Below are positions 1-7,610 of a DNA stretch of 15,940 bases, one piece after another. Location of the stretch: NCBI GenBank assembly GCA_012960755.1, contig DUAT01000137.1, positions 1 to 15,940 of the forward strand, given 5' to 3'. Origin of the DNA: Gammaproteobacteria bacterium. GTDB taxonomy: Bacteria; Pseudomonadota; Gammaproteobacteria; Pseudomonadales; Azotimanducaceae_A. The translations under genes and the position numbers were made by a program. The notes under the pieces are model-generated. The model ran no database searches, was not told the DNA's origin, and saw only the letters and a program-made list of their open reading frames with translations. Each line of letters begins with the position of its first letter. Positions within the stretch are counted from its first letter, which is position 1.

Positions 1-8
1 CTCAGTTA

Positions 9-25
9 CAGCACACTGACAGCAC
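9..25 (-). repeat. Arm-type 11-bp-period repeats, left copy (GTGCTG core)
   Basis: Read on the minus strand, the hexamer GTGCTG occurs twice (25-20 and 14-9), exactly 11 bp apart, with 5-bp variable spacers. The same hexamer with the same 11-bp period occurs three times in the opposite orientation at 10009-10036. Short repeats at one-helical-turn spacing near element ends are typical of arm-type binding sites for tyrosine integrases. That role is inferred here; the repeats and spacing are seen directly. Confidence 0.5.
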
Positions 26-301
26 AGTCAATATTTGAAGTTCGATTTTTTGATAGGGGTCCCATCCCCTTCTCCCAGGTGATTCCCCTTTTTACTGGAA
101 CGATGCCTGTCCCTTAAGGCATTGAAATAAAAACACACACAGATAATCCAGCTGATGAGTTATAAGAATTTAAGAGCCGAGGGTATGGTGGAAAGATTGG
201 GATGGCCTGTCTTGCTGAGAGGTAATCAGTAGCGACTCGCGCAAACCTAGCAATCAATACGGCCACCCGATCGTGGCTTGATGAGCCGAACTCCTTGCCG
301 C

Positions 302-317
302 TGTGACCCACCTCACA
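302..317. promoter_or_regulatory. CRP-like palindromic operator (TGTGA-N6-TCACA)
   Basis: The sequence TGTGA, six bases, TCACA is a perfect match to the core CRP consensus and is part of a symmetrical CTGTGA-N6-TCACAG. It lies about 65 bp upstream of the ATG at 384, which has a consensus Shine-Dalgarno sequence, so it could control transcription of that stub. The match is seen directly; CRP or a relative (Vfr, FNR family) binding here is inferred. I could not assign a clear -10 box downstream. Confidence 0.5.
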
Positions 318-383
318 GACAGGAGTATTTTTATCGCTACAGTTTTCTGGTCTCGCAGCCCTAATCCCAACAGGAGGCATAGC

Positions 384-707
384 ATGGCAGCTTTAAACAA
401 AGCCGTATTGATGGCCCTTATCGCCTTGAGCGTTACGCCGGTACCGGTCGTGGCCTATTCAGGAACCCTATCGTACGATTGCGTACGCTGGCTGGCGTGG
501 GTCAGCGCCAGCCCGGATAAATCCCGGCTGTGGTTCCGCTACAATGACCTCAACCGCCGCAGCATTCCTGGTGTAGTCAGGATATATATCCAGACGGTGG
601 CCTCGGCTCTCCAGTACCTGACGGACCCCTTCGTCAATGCGGCCTTCCAGGCTTACTACCGCGGGGAAATGCCGAAAGGGGGCGAAGGAAGACGGGAAAC
701 TGTGTGA
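384..707 (+). pseudogene. Stub of a truncated secreted-protein gene (signal peptide only)
   Basis: The ATG at 384 follows a perfect AGGAGG (372-377) at a 6-base spacing. The first 25 or so residues form a plausible Sec signal peptide: a lysine at position 6, a hydrophobic core (VLMALIALSV) and a small-residue cleavage region ending VVAYSG. After about position 465 the frame runs antisense through the end of the transferase gene (468-2153, minus strand) and reads like chance translation to its stop at 707. I read this as the 5' end of a gene whose remainder was lost by a rearrangement near 465. A CRP-like palindrome lies upstream. Alternatively, the frame is a real 107-residue overlapping gene, which I consider less likely. 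The original product cannot be named. Confidence 0.35.
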
Positions 708-2153
708 GGTTATGCGCGGTGCGTCGATAGCTTCCTGAATATCCATACCAAAATGGAAAATATTAAGAAAGACCTGAAGCATAGATTGCACCTGAGCATC
801 ACCGCCGGGGGCGCCAAAAGGTACGACAGTGCCGTCATCACGCCGAGCAATTGCCGGGTTGGGAGTAAGGCGAGGCCGTCGGCCCGGACCTACGCCGCTG
901 GGGTGGTTCGGGTCGGTCCGTGACTGGGTGCCTCGTGGCGACGGAATAAGACCGAGCCCAGGAACAACGGGGGAGCGCCACATCCCATCTGAAGGCGTCG
1001 CTGAGAATGCATTACCCCATTTGTCGACCGCACAAAGGTACGACGTGTCGGGATCACGTACTGGTAGACCTTCGGTTGCTGGATAGCGAAAAGGTTCGTT
1101 AACACCATGTGGTACCGGCATGTCAGGCATGGCCTTTTTCGGATCAATTTGTTTGAGCCATTCATTGATATTGGCCTCGCTATGTAGTCGCTCAAGAGGA
1201 ACGTCTACAAAATCCGGGTCACCATAGTAATATTCACGGTCTGCAAAGACGCATTTGATGACTTCAATCAGCAGATGGAGATAATCTGCGCTGTTCTGGC
1301 GCAGCCCGTCCAGGCCTGCCTTTTCCATCATGAGCAGAGATTGAATCAGAGTTGGTCCCTGACACCATGGCCCGCAAGTGAAAAGCTCGAAATCGCGCCA
1401 GCGCCCCTGTACGGCCGGTCCGATTCTACTGCGAAAATTAGCGAGATCATCACGCGAGAGATAACCGCCTTCGCTCTGCATGTGCGCAACAATGCGCTCG
1501 GCAATGTCGCCGACATAAAATGCCGCCCGGGCCGCTTCCAGCCCCGCTTCACGTCCGAGATGAGTGGCCGCCTGCTCCTCATCGACCATGAACTGGATTG
1601 TTGCTGCCAAATCGGTCTGTACGAAACGGTCGCCAAGGCGTGGTGGCCGGCCATTGGGGAGAAAGAGTGCCGCACTGGCGGGCCAGCGGTGGTGCTTCGC
1701 ATTATGTTCGAATGCCGACGCAAGAAATTGAAATACCGAAAAGCCATCGCGTGCGAACTCGATCGCCGCCGCCGCCACATCGCCAAATGTCATCGTTCCA
1801 TATTCGCGCAGCGCCGTGATCCAGGCGTCCGGCGCTGCTGGCACAACAGTCCGCAGCACCCCATAGGGCAGCTCGCCACCATACTCACGCATGAAAATAT
1901 CGGCTGGGATCGACAAGGGCCAATGTCCCAAGCCCGCAATCGTGACAACCTTGCCATCTGCCGTCCGGATTATGATTGGCGCGACACCAGCGAAATTTAC
2001 TTCGTCTGGATGTAGGACAGCGAGCGCCATCCCTGCACAACAACCCGCATCGATCGCATTTCCACCTGCGTTCAGGATCGCATTTCCCGCCTCAGCAGCA
2101 AGATAATGACCGGCGGACACAGCATGGCGGTTACCGTAAAGCGTTGGGCGCAT
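468..2153 (-). CDS. Gamma-glutamyltransferase-family hydrolase (Ntn fold)
   Basis: A 561-residue protein of the gamma-glutamyltranspeptidase family, whose proenzymes self-cleave to expose an N-terminal threonine that attacks gamma-glutamyl or related amides. N-terminal family features are the AGHYLAAEAGNAILNAGGNA segment and NFAGVAP. The predicted nucleophile is Thr370 in PDTSYLCAVD, giving a large subunit of about 369 residues and a small one of about 192, normal for the family. GAPGG at 447-451 matches the oxyanion-hole glycine motif. The classical arginine-glutamate motif that binds the alpha-carboxylate in typical enzymes is not seen; AGLGHWP occupies that region (73-79), so the substrate may not be glutathione. 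No signal peptide is visible, suggesting a cytoplasmic enzyme. The frame stays open upstream to 2387, but I chose the ATG at 2153 because homology starts there and a GGGGGA ribosome site precedes it. It is the last gene of the minus-strand cluster with the importer. Confidence 0.88.
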   Translation of the reverse strand: MRPTLYGNRHAVSAGHYLAAEAGNAILNAGGNAIDAGCCAGMALAVLHPDEVNFAGVAPIIIRTADGKVVTIAGLGHWPLSIPADIFMREYGGELPYGVLRTVVPAAPDAWITALREYGTMTFGDVAAAAIEFARDGFSVFQFLASAFEHNAKHHRWPASAALFLPNGRPPRLGDRFVQTDLAATIQFMVDEEQAATHLGREAGLEAARAAFYVGDIAERIVAHMQSEGGYLSRDDLANFRSRIGPAVQGRWRDFELFTCGPWCQGPTLIQSLLMMEKAGLDGLRQNSADYLHLLIEVIKCVFADREYYYGDPDFVDVPLERLHSEANINEWLKQIDPKKAMPDMPVPHGVNEPFRYPATEGLPVRDPDTSYLCAVDKWGNAFSATPSDGMWRSPVVPGLGLIPSPRGTQSRTDPNHPSGVGPGRRPRLTPNPAIARRDDGTVVPFGAPGGDAQVQSMLQVFLNIFHFGMDIQEAIDAPRITSHSFPSSFAPFRHFPAVVSLEGRIDEGVRQVLESRGHRLDIYPDYTRNAAAVEVIVAEPQPGFIRAGADPRQPAYAIVR

Positions 2154-2441
2154 GTGAAATTTTCCCCCGTGGATGAGTAGCGCAAATTTACCGAAAAAGA
2201 CATCCGCTTTTACCCCAGTTCGGAAGTTCTGAGCGTGCGGATTTTTGCCAGCAGTTACAATATCTCCCTGCCGTCCTTGCTTACCATATAGCCATGAAAC
2301 ATTACCGAAATATAAAGTAGCGGCCTGCCAGCACAGAGTCGCTACTGCGAAGCAATCTTGTCGACGGGCAAAACAAGGTGACACCACTTGCGGTAATAAT
2401 CACACCTATGGGCACATTAGCGTTCTTGTCGAATCGAGCAT
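2154..2441. other. Intergenic gap between phosphoesterase and transferase genes
   Basis: This 288-bp gap is long for an operon. The transferase reading frame stays open through most of it (to 2387), but the translated stretch is rich in Cys and Trp and lacks family features, so I treat it as non-coding. The only functional element I see is the purine-rich ribosome site just before 2153. No clear terminator or promoter could be assigned, so independent transcription of the transferase gene is possible. Confidence 0.4.
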
Positions 2442-4472
2442 CTATTCCTGGTTGAGGGTGAGTAACATCGGAGGCGGTGGCTTATCCTCACCAACTATTT
2501 TTTCGCTTAACGTGCGGTAGTTCGTGTCCCACTCCTCTCCGGTCACGAGGTTGACCAACCTTCCTTGTTGGTTAAATACCTTATCGGGGAGGTGATCGTT
2601 GGGCTCAGTTGAAGCTGTTTCATTGTTTGCAACAATCAACAGCACTTGCCCAGTGTCACATTCGGTCACTACAATTCTGTACTGTTTAGTCTCATAGGTG
2701 GATGGATTCGTAAGATGCCGAGGCAATAGGTGATCCAGTGAAGACAAGACTCGACTGCCGTCTTGTGGATTGTAGAGCCTATCTACCAGTCCGTAGCAAT
2801 TGAAATATCCTCGGTCTAGTTGAACAAAATTATCTACAACGACAGAGACGCTGGGATTGGCTCGTGCCAGCAACGCTGCTTCAGCAACTCTAGTTAGCTC
2901 ATGCATCCGTGATGCTTCATCTGTCGGAGCACTAATCGGATCAAACCCAACGCAGGGTACATGCAATATAAACTGATAACCTGTGCCATTAAGAATACCT
3001 CCTACTGCTTCAAAACCGTCGTAGGGACGAACATCCTGCCTGACGCCAAAGACGAATCCGTCTACAGCCTGGCCCAAATCGGGCCGACTCAAGACCCAAT
3101 CAATTTCCTCTACCAGATCAGTGTGCAATCCATGATGAGATGTCCAGCCTTGAACTTCCGGTCGAACTGGATTGAGGTAAATCTGATAGTCCGAGTGTTC
3201 CCGCAGCTTGGCCAGTGGTTCGATTAACCCCTGCCATTCACTGAACAAAGCTACGACTTCTATTGCCGTTATTCCCTTTCCATGAGAAGCCAGTGCTGCA
3301 CGGCGATCTTCGTTGGGCATGCCGAACATAACCACAGTAAACTTGTGTCCCAAACCCATGAGCTGGGCTACCCGCGTCGAAAGCCGTGCGTTCGTTATGT
3401 CTGAAATTGAAATACGGAAATTCCTGATCCCCATTTCCCATAATGCTGACAATGGATAGTCATTTCGCACAAGCTTGCGTTCAAATATCTCAACGCCCCA
3501 AGGGGTCGAGATATCTGCCTCATCACACCATGGCATCCTCAAATCCATAGTTAGCGACCCACCGTGATTGCGCCAAGAGTGAGTTAGGTGGCGATGTTCG
3601 CCATTCGTACGGACCAGATGTGGCACATGCCCATCAGCAAATACGTCTATCCAGAAAAAACCCGTTTTAGCTGTGTCGAAACGTCCCATTTCACGATTCG
3701 GCGTAGTTCGGAAAAATTCAAGGTAATCGTGCCTAACAATACTCGTCGACGGCAAGACAAATTGGTGCATGCCATCGAGGTAATTGTAGAAAAAATTATG
3801 GACGTGCCCTGCGTAGAAACCTTCAACGTTAAACCGTTGCAGCAGGTCAAGCATACGGGACCGCCCAGGCTCATCAACATTGTCATAATGTGCGGGCTCG
3901 TCTTTGGCCGAGAGATAGAGCGGGTAATGTGAAAATACAAACACCCTGTCTCCTGCGCGAATTTGCAATGTCTGTTCGAGCCAGTCCCACTGTTCTTGCT
4001 CTTCTTCGAGGCCCGAATTGATCAGCATAGAATTAACAACGATGAACAGACAATCCTGATGCTGAAAACTGAAACGCTGTCGGCCAAAATGCTGCTCATA
4101 CAGGTCAATGTTGTATCTCGTTATGGTAACTTGCTGGTCTGGTTTAGGTAGTGCTGGAAATATTTTCTCCCCTACATCGTGATTACCGGGTACCAGGTAG
4201 TACGGCATAGAAAAGATTTCAGACGCCTTATGAAAAGCCAGTGCAGTCTCCCCATAATCGGGGGAGTTTGGTGTCGGGTGGGTAATATCGCCTAAGTGAA
4301 CAACAAAAGCAGGCTCCATCGAATTCACACGCTCAATCAGGTCGCAATACACGCTCGCGACATTGTTGCCGGTTTTGTAACTGTCAACAATCACCCGCCC
4401 CTCTTCATCAGTGATGTGTGTGTCTGCAATGATCACGAAACTGAAGAGGGGCCGTCCGGCATCACCGATCAT
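2442..4472 (-). CDS. Two-domain calcineurin-like metallophosphoesterase with TIM-barrel-like C-terminus
   Basis: A 676-residue protein. Residues 10-290 carry the full dimetal phosphoesterase set: D17-x-H19, GD at 61-62, GNHD at 96-99, H182 in SHYP and GHVH at 222-225. This domain should hydrolyse a phosphomonoester or phosphodiester with two bound metals. Residues 320-580 show repeating hydrophobic strands followed by helices (FRISIS, FTVVMFG, IEVVALF, YQIYLNP, DGFVFGV, FILHVPC, VSVVVDNF), which I read as a TIM-barrel-like fold. The last 90 residues look like a beta-sandwich tail. Most bacterial calcineurin-like enzymes are 250-350 residues, so the C-terminal half is an unusual addition. No signal peptide is apparent, so it is probably cytoplasmic. 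The ATG at 4472 follows AGGAG at an 8-base spacing. It lies 180 bp downstream of the ATPase gene and is probably co-regulated with the importer. The substrate is unknown. Confidence 0.85.
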   Translation of the reverse strand: MIGDAGRPLFSFVIIADTHITDEEGRVIVDSYKTGNNVASVYCDLIERVNSMEPAFVVHLGDITHPTPNSPDYGETALAFHKASEIFSMPYYLVPGNHDVGEKIFPALPKPDQQVTITRYNIDLYEQHFGRQRFSFQHQDCLFIVVNSMLINSGLEEEQEQWDWLEQTLQIRAGDRVFVFSHYPLYLSAKDEPAHYDNVDEPGRSRMLDLLQRFNVEGFYAGHVHNFFYNYLDGMHQFVLPSTSIVRHDYLEFFRTTPNREMGRFDTAKTGFFWIDVFADGHVPHLVRTNGEHRHLTHSWRNHGGSLTMDLRMPWCDEADISTPWGVEIFERKLVRNDYPLSALWEMGIRNFRISISDITNARLSTRVAQLMGLGHKFTVVMFGMPNEDRRAALASHGKGITAIEVVALFSEWQGLIEPLAKLREHSDYQIYLNPVRPEVQGWTSHHGLHTDLVEEIDWVLSRPDLGQAVDGFVFGVRQDVRPYDGFEAVGGILNGTGYQFILHVPCVGFDPISAPTDEASRMHELTRVAEAALLARANPSVSVVVDNFVQLDRGYFNCYGLVDRLYNPQDGSRVLSSLDHLLPRHLTNPSTYETKQYRIVVTECDTGQVLLIVANNETASTEPNDHLPDKVFNQQGRLVNLVTGEEWDTNYRTLSEKIVGEDKPPPPMLLTLNQE

Positions 4473-4652
4473 TCATATATCTCCTAAAGTTGATCTAGTG
4501 CGCTCGACAAACGCTGACGAATCGTTGTGTGCATACGCGGCCGCGGTGTCTTGGCACAAAATGATTGGTGGTGTTGTATTGCCCATTATTTGTATTCAAA
4601 TTATTGACTATTACCAAGCAACCATAAGTTAAACCAAATTGAGGACTCCACA
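4473..4652. other. Intergenic gap between ATPase and phosphoesterase genes
   Basis: This 180-bp AT-rich gap contains the AGGAG ribosome site for the phosphoesterase (4481-4485, minus strand) and a GCGGCCGC palindrome. I see no convincing terminator or small gene. A separate promoter for the two hydrolase genes could lie here, but I cannot define one. Confidence 0.3.
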
Positions 4653-5753
4653 CTACGAAGTCAACAACAGGCCACTCTCTACCGGCCACACCACCCACAC
4701 CTCCTCGACACTGTCTATCCTCAAGCGTGTGGAGCTTTGGCGTTCATTCAGGTTCGCCACGGTCAGTTGACGTGACAACCCTTCAATGTCAAGGAAGTAA
4801 TAGCTGCGATCGCCGGCATAGGACTCGGCTATCAGTTTTCCGCGGAGGCCGTTGTAGTCGCCATCGGGCACCTCGCTCGCGATCCGCAACTTCTCCGGCC
4901 TGATTGCTAGCACTGCTTTCTCGCCCGGGCGGGCCTGGGACTGCCCCACCGGCACCCTTAATCGGCCCGTAGAGCCCGTGTCGATCACAACGCTCTCCCC
5001 GACCGATTCCACCGTTCCTGGTAGCAGATTGATGTTTCCGATGAATTCGGCAACCGCGGTGCAAGAAGGAGCCTCATAGAGTGCACTCGGAGTGTCAACC
5101 TGGACGATCTTCCCACTCATCATCACGGCGATGCGATCGGCCATGGTCAGGGCCTCTTCCTGATCGTGCGTCACGAACACGAACGTGATACCCACTGTTC
5201 TTTGTAACTGACGAAGCTCGACCTGCATCTCCTCGCGAAGCTTCTTGTCCAACGCACCAAGCGGTTCATCGAGTAGCAGCACCTTCGGTTGACATACCAG
5301 GGCTCGCGCCAGAGCCACTCTTTGGCGCTCCCCACCCGACAGTTGATGCGCAGCGCGTAGCCCATAACCTGGCAGCTGGATCAAGTCGAGCATTTCATCC
5401 ACCGTATCGTGGATCTGATCTTTAGTCATCCCTTTATTCAACAGGCCATAAGCGATATTTTCGCTGACGTTGAGATGAGGAAAGATGGCGTAATTCTGAA
5501 ACACCATGTTCGTGGGGCGCTGATTCGGTAGAATTTCCGATACGGGTTCGCGGTCGAGGAAGATCTCACCGGCGTTGGGAATCTCGAACCCGCCAAGCAG
5601 GCGAAGCAGTGTCGTCTTGCCGGAGCCGGATGGACCTAGAATGGCGAAGAACTCGTTCCGCGCGATGTCCAACGTCACGTTATCAACGGCCCTCACCGGG
5701 CCGAACAACTTGGATACTCCAGAAATCGAGATCATCGCCTCAAGCGGGGGCAT
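4653..5753 (-). CDS. PotA-like ABC transporter ATP-binding protein
   Basis: Cytoplasmic ATPase of a polyamine/spermidine-type importer. Counting from the upstream ATG at 5765 (370 residues), it has Walker A GPSGSGKT (44-51), Q-loop Gln90 in FQNYAIFPHL, signature LSGGERQ (142-148), Walker B VLLLDEP with D166/E167, D-loop GALD and switch His200 in THD. The C-terminal 130 residues form a TOBE-type regulatory domain (IRPEKLRI region), usual for PotA, FbpC and UgpC relatives. I chose the ATG at 5753 (366 residues) because GGAG lies 6 bases upstream; the ATG at 5765 has a weaker site. It follows the PotC-like permease stop by 17 bases and is clearly in the same operon. PotA-type sequence does not fix the substrate: opines, putrescine, spermidine and other cations are all possible. 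Confidence 0.93.
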   Translation of the reverse strand: MPPLEAMISISGVSKLFGPVRAVDNVTLDIARNEFFAILGPSGSGKTTLLRLLGGFEIPNAGEIFLDREPVSEILPNQRPTNMVFQNYAIFPHLNVSENIAYGLLNKGMTKDQIHDTVDEMLDLIQLPGYGLRAAHQLSGGERQRVALARALVCQPKVLLLDEPLGALDKKLREEMQVELRQLQRTVGITFVFVTHDQEEALTMADRIAVMMSGKIVQVDTPSALYEAPSCTAVAEFIGNINLLPGTVESVGESVVIDTGSTGRLRVPVGQSQARPGEKAVLAIRPEKLRIASEVPDGDYNGLRGKLIAESYAGDRSYYFLDIEGLSRQLTVANLNERQSSTRLRIDSVEEVWVVWPVESGLLLTS

Positions 5754-5770
5754 TACTTTCTCCATTGACG

Positions 5771-6562
5771 TTAGGCCTTATCTTTCCCACGGCGTAGCCA
5801 TTCTGCGATCGAGACCAGAACGGCTGATACGACGAGAATGCAACTACCCAGCGCCAACACGCCCGGCAGAAATTGGGGAAAACGAAGAAGACTGTACATG
5901 TAGACTGGTAGAGTGGGCTGGTTGCCGCTTAGGAAAAACGCCTTTAGGAACTCATCGAATGAGACCAAAAAGCAGAGTAACAGGCTGGCCAGCACGCCGG
6001 GCATCGCCAGGGGCAACGTCACCCGCCGCAACGTCTGCCAGGTGCTCATCCCAAGGTCATAGGATGCCTCCTCCAGGTTGCGGTCGAAACCTTCGAGCCT
6101 GGCGATGAGGACCAGCATTGAAAACGGAATACTTAACAGCACGTGTGCCGATCCAACGGTCCACAGAGTTAATTCGATGTCGAGGAATTGCCTGAAGAAA
6201 CTGAGCAGGGACGCACCTAGAATAATGGACGGAATAATCAGAGGCAGCATGATGAACCCAAAAATCACGCCTCTTCCGCGCATTCCGTACCGTGTCATCG
6301 CCTTAGCTGCTAGAAATCCGAGAATGGTGCTGATGATGGCCGAGAACACGGCGATTTTCACACTTGCCCACAGCGCCTTCATCATTAAAGTATCTTCAAT
6401 CATCAACACATACCATTTGGTTGTGAATGATTGCAGGGGAAAGTTCATATAAATGCTGTCGTTGAATGAAAACAGCGGTAGAAGCAGCACGGGAGCGTAG
6501 AGAACAAAAATGTAGAACCCCAGGATAAGGGGCACCAGGCCGGGTGTGCGCAATCGCTCCAT
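5771..6562 (-). CDS. PotC-like ABC transporter permease
   Basis: Inner-membrane permease of 263 residues with about six hydrophobic segments and a conserved EAA coupling loop (LEEASYDLGMSTWQTLRRV followed by TLPLAMPG, about residues 163-190), which docks onto the ATPase. Family resemblance is to PotC/YdcV-type permeases. The frame stays open upstream to 6616, but I chose the ATG at 6562. It overlaps the stop of the preceding permease as TGATG, a usual arrangement for translational coupling, and AAAGGCG precedes it. It forms a heterodimer with the PotB-like permease encoded immediately upstream. Confidence 0.92.
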   Translation of the reverse strand: MERLRTPGLVPLILGFYIFVLYAPVLLLPLFSFNDSIYMNFPLQSFTTKWYVLMIEDTLMMKALWASVKIAVFSAIISTILGFLAAKAMTRYGMRGRGVIFGFIMLPLIIPSIILGASLLSFFRQFLDIELTLWTVGSAHVLLSIPFSMLVLIARLEGFDRNLEEASYDLGMSTWQTLRRVTLPLAMPGVLASLLLCFLVSFDEFLKAFFLSGNQPTLPVYMYSLLRFPQFLPGVLALGSCILVVSAVLVSIAEWLRRGKDKA

Positions 6563-7512
6563 CAGGTTACGCCTTTTAATCGCTTGTGCCCGCCGGCAAG
6601 GAGTACAAACGCGCACACGATCAATGTTATCGACACCATCATTGCGATGGAGACTGCGGCAGCCAAAGGTTCGTTAGACATTTCAGTGAACAAAGACACG
6701 ATGATGTTGCCCAGCATCGTACCGGAGACACCACCGACCAGGGCCGGCGTCACGTAATCGCCCACGTTACGAATAAACAAAAGTAGAGCAGCCCCAAGAA
6801 CGCCGGGCATGGAGAGTGGCAGAGTGATGCGCCAAAAGCGACGCATAAATCCATCACCCAGATCGGACGCAGCCTCCAGTAACGAGCGGTTGATTTTCTC
6901 CAGTGAGAGATAGATCGGTAGAATAGCGAAAGCTGCCCAGGCATGGGTCAGCGTCACAATGACGGCAGAACGGTTGTGCAGGAAAATATCGAGCGGTTCG
7001 TCGATGAACCCGAGTGTCATGAGCATCCAATTTAGCACCCCGTTATATTGAAGGATGACCTTCCACGAGAACACACGGAGGAGATAGCTGGCCCAGAACG
7101 GAATGGTGATGACGATCAGCCAAAATATCTTGTGCTTGTGAATGTGGAAGGCCATGACATAGGCGATGGGATAGCAAAACAGGATCACGCTGACCGTTAT
7201 CATTAGTGACATCCACAGTGAGCGCAGCAGCAGGGCTCTGTATATCTCGCCTTCAGGCGTGAGCAGAAGCGAGTAATTGGCGAGCGTGTATTGCACGGCC
7301 TCGCCCGGCGCGGTGTCCACCCAGAAACTCTGCACGACCAGCGTCGCAAGCGCGACCATCAGCATGAAAAACATGAACAGCAGAGTCGGCAACAACAAGA
7401 AATAGCCGCGAAGATCTTCGTTTAGGTACCACAGCCGCCAAAGCCGACGTCTCAGGTTCAGCGGAGTACGATCCACCGGCGTTTGAATCAGGGTTTCGTT
7501 GGAATCTCCCAT
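6562..7512 (-). CDS. PotB-like ABC transporter permease
   Basis: Inner-membrane permease of 316 residues. An N-terminal cytoplasmic stretch of about 35 residues rich in Arg is followed by about six membrane segments and an EAA loop (EAASDLGDGFMRRFWRIT then LPLSMPG, about residues 213-238). This matches PotB/PotH-type subunits of polyamine-class importers. Its stop overlaps the start of the PotC-like permease. It lies about 100 bp downstream of the binding-protein gene, with a terminator-like hairpin between them. The ribosome site (TAGG close to the ATG) is weak, which may further lower permease output relative to the binding protein. Confidence 0.92.
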   Translation of the reverse strand: MGDSNETLIQTPVDRTPLNLRRRLWRLWYLNEDLRGYFLLLPTLLFMFFMLMVALATLVVQSFWVDTAPGEAVQYTLANYSLLLTPEGEIYRALLLRSLWMSLMITVSVILFCYPIAYVMAFHIHKHKIFWLIVITIPFWASYLLRVFSWKVILQYNGVLNWMLMTLGFIDEPLDIFLHNRSAVIVTLTHAWAAFAILPIYLSLEKINRSLLEAASDLGDGFMRRFWRITLPLSMPGVLGAALLLFIRNVGDYVTPALVGGVSGTMLGNIIVSLFTEMSNEPLAAAVSIAMMVSITLIVCAFVLLAGGHKRLKGVT

Positions 7513-7538
7513 CTGCCTAAAAGACGCTACCTTGTGGG

Positions 7539-7579
7539 AAAAAGGCGCGCCCGGGGCATTGTTTCAGCCCCAGGCGCGC
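7539..7579 (-). terminator. Terminator-like stem-loop between binding-protein and permease genes
   Basis: Bases 7545-7557 pair with 7567-7579 to form a 13-bp GC-rich stem with one C-A mismatch and a 9-base loop. On the minus strand it is followed at once by five T residues (7543-7539). It begins about 30 bases after the binding-protein stop. Such intercistronic hairpins in ABC importer operons partially terminate transcription or protect the upstream mRNA, giving more binding protein than membrane subunits. The structure is seen directly; the effect is inferred. Confidence 0.75.
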
Positions 7580-7610
7580 GAGGATCTTACTCTATGAGAT
7601 CGTGCGAAGA

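Larger units (their letters stand above)
1..467. other. Left-edge region with no intact gene
   Basis: No intact conserved reading frame is recognisable before the transferase gene that ends at 468. The region holds the inverted GTGCTG repeats at 9-25, a CRP-like palindrome at 302-317, a consensus Shine-Dalgarno sequence at 372-377 and the start of a signal-peptide-like frame at 384. A minus-strand open frame at 114-380 has no recognisable protein features. I see no convincing rho-independent terminator for the minus-strand operon here. Confidence 0.5.

Noticed and set aside
114..380. Minus-strand 88-residue frame at the left edge
   Set aside because: No recognisable domain or ribosome site, and it lies across the CRP-like palindrome.
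829..2176. Several plus-strand open frames inside the transferase gene
   Set aside because: They are antisense shadows of a GC-rich coding gene and show no domain features.
2154..2387. N-terminal extension of 78 residues on the GGT-family protein
   Set aside because: The frame is open, but composition is unusual (many Cys, Trp), no family similarity is visible, and the ATG at 2153 has a good ribosome site where homology begins.
6563..6616. Longer start for the PotC-like permease
   Set aside because: It would overlap the upstream permease gene by 54 bases; the coupled TGATG start at 6562 is more likely.
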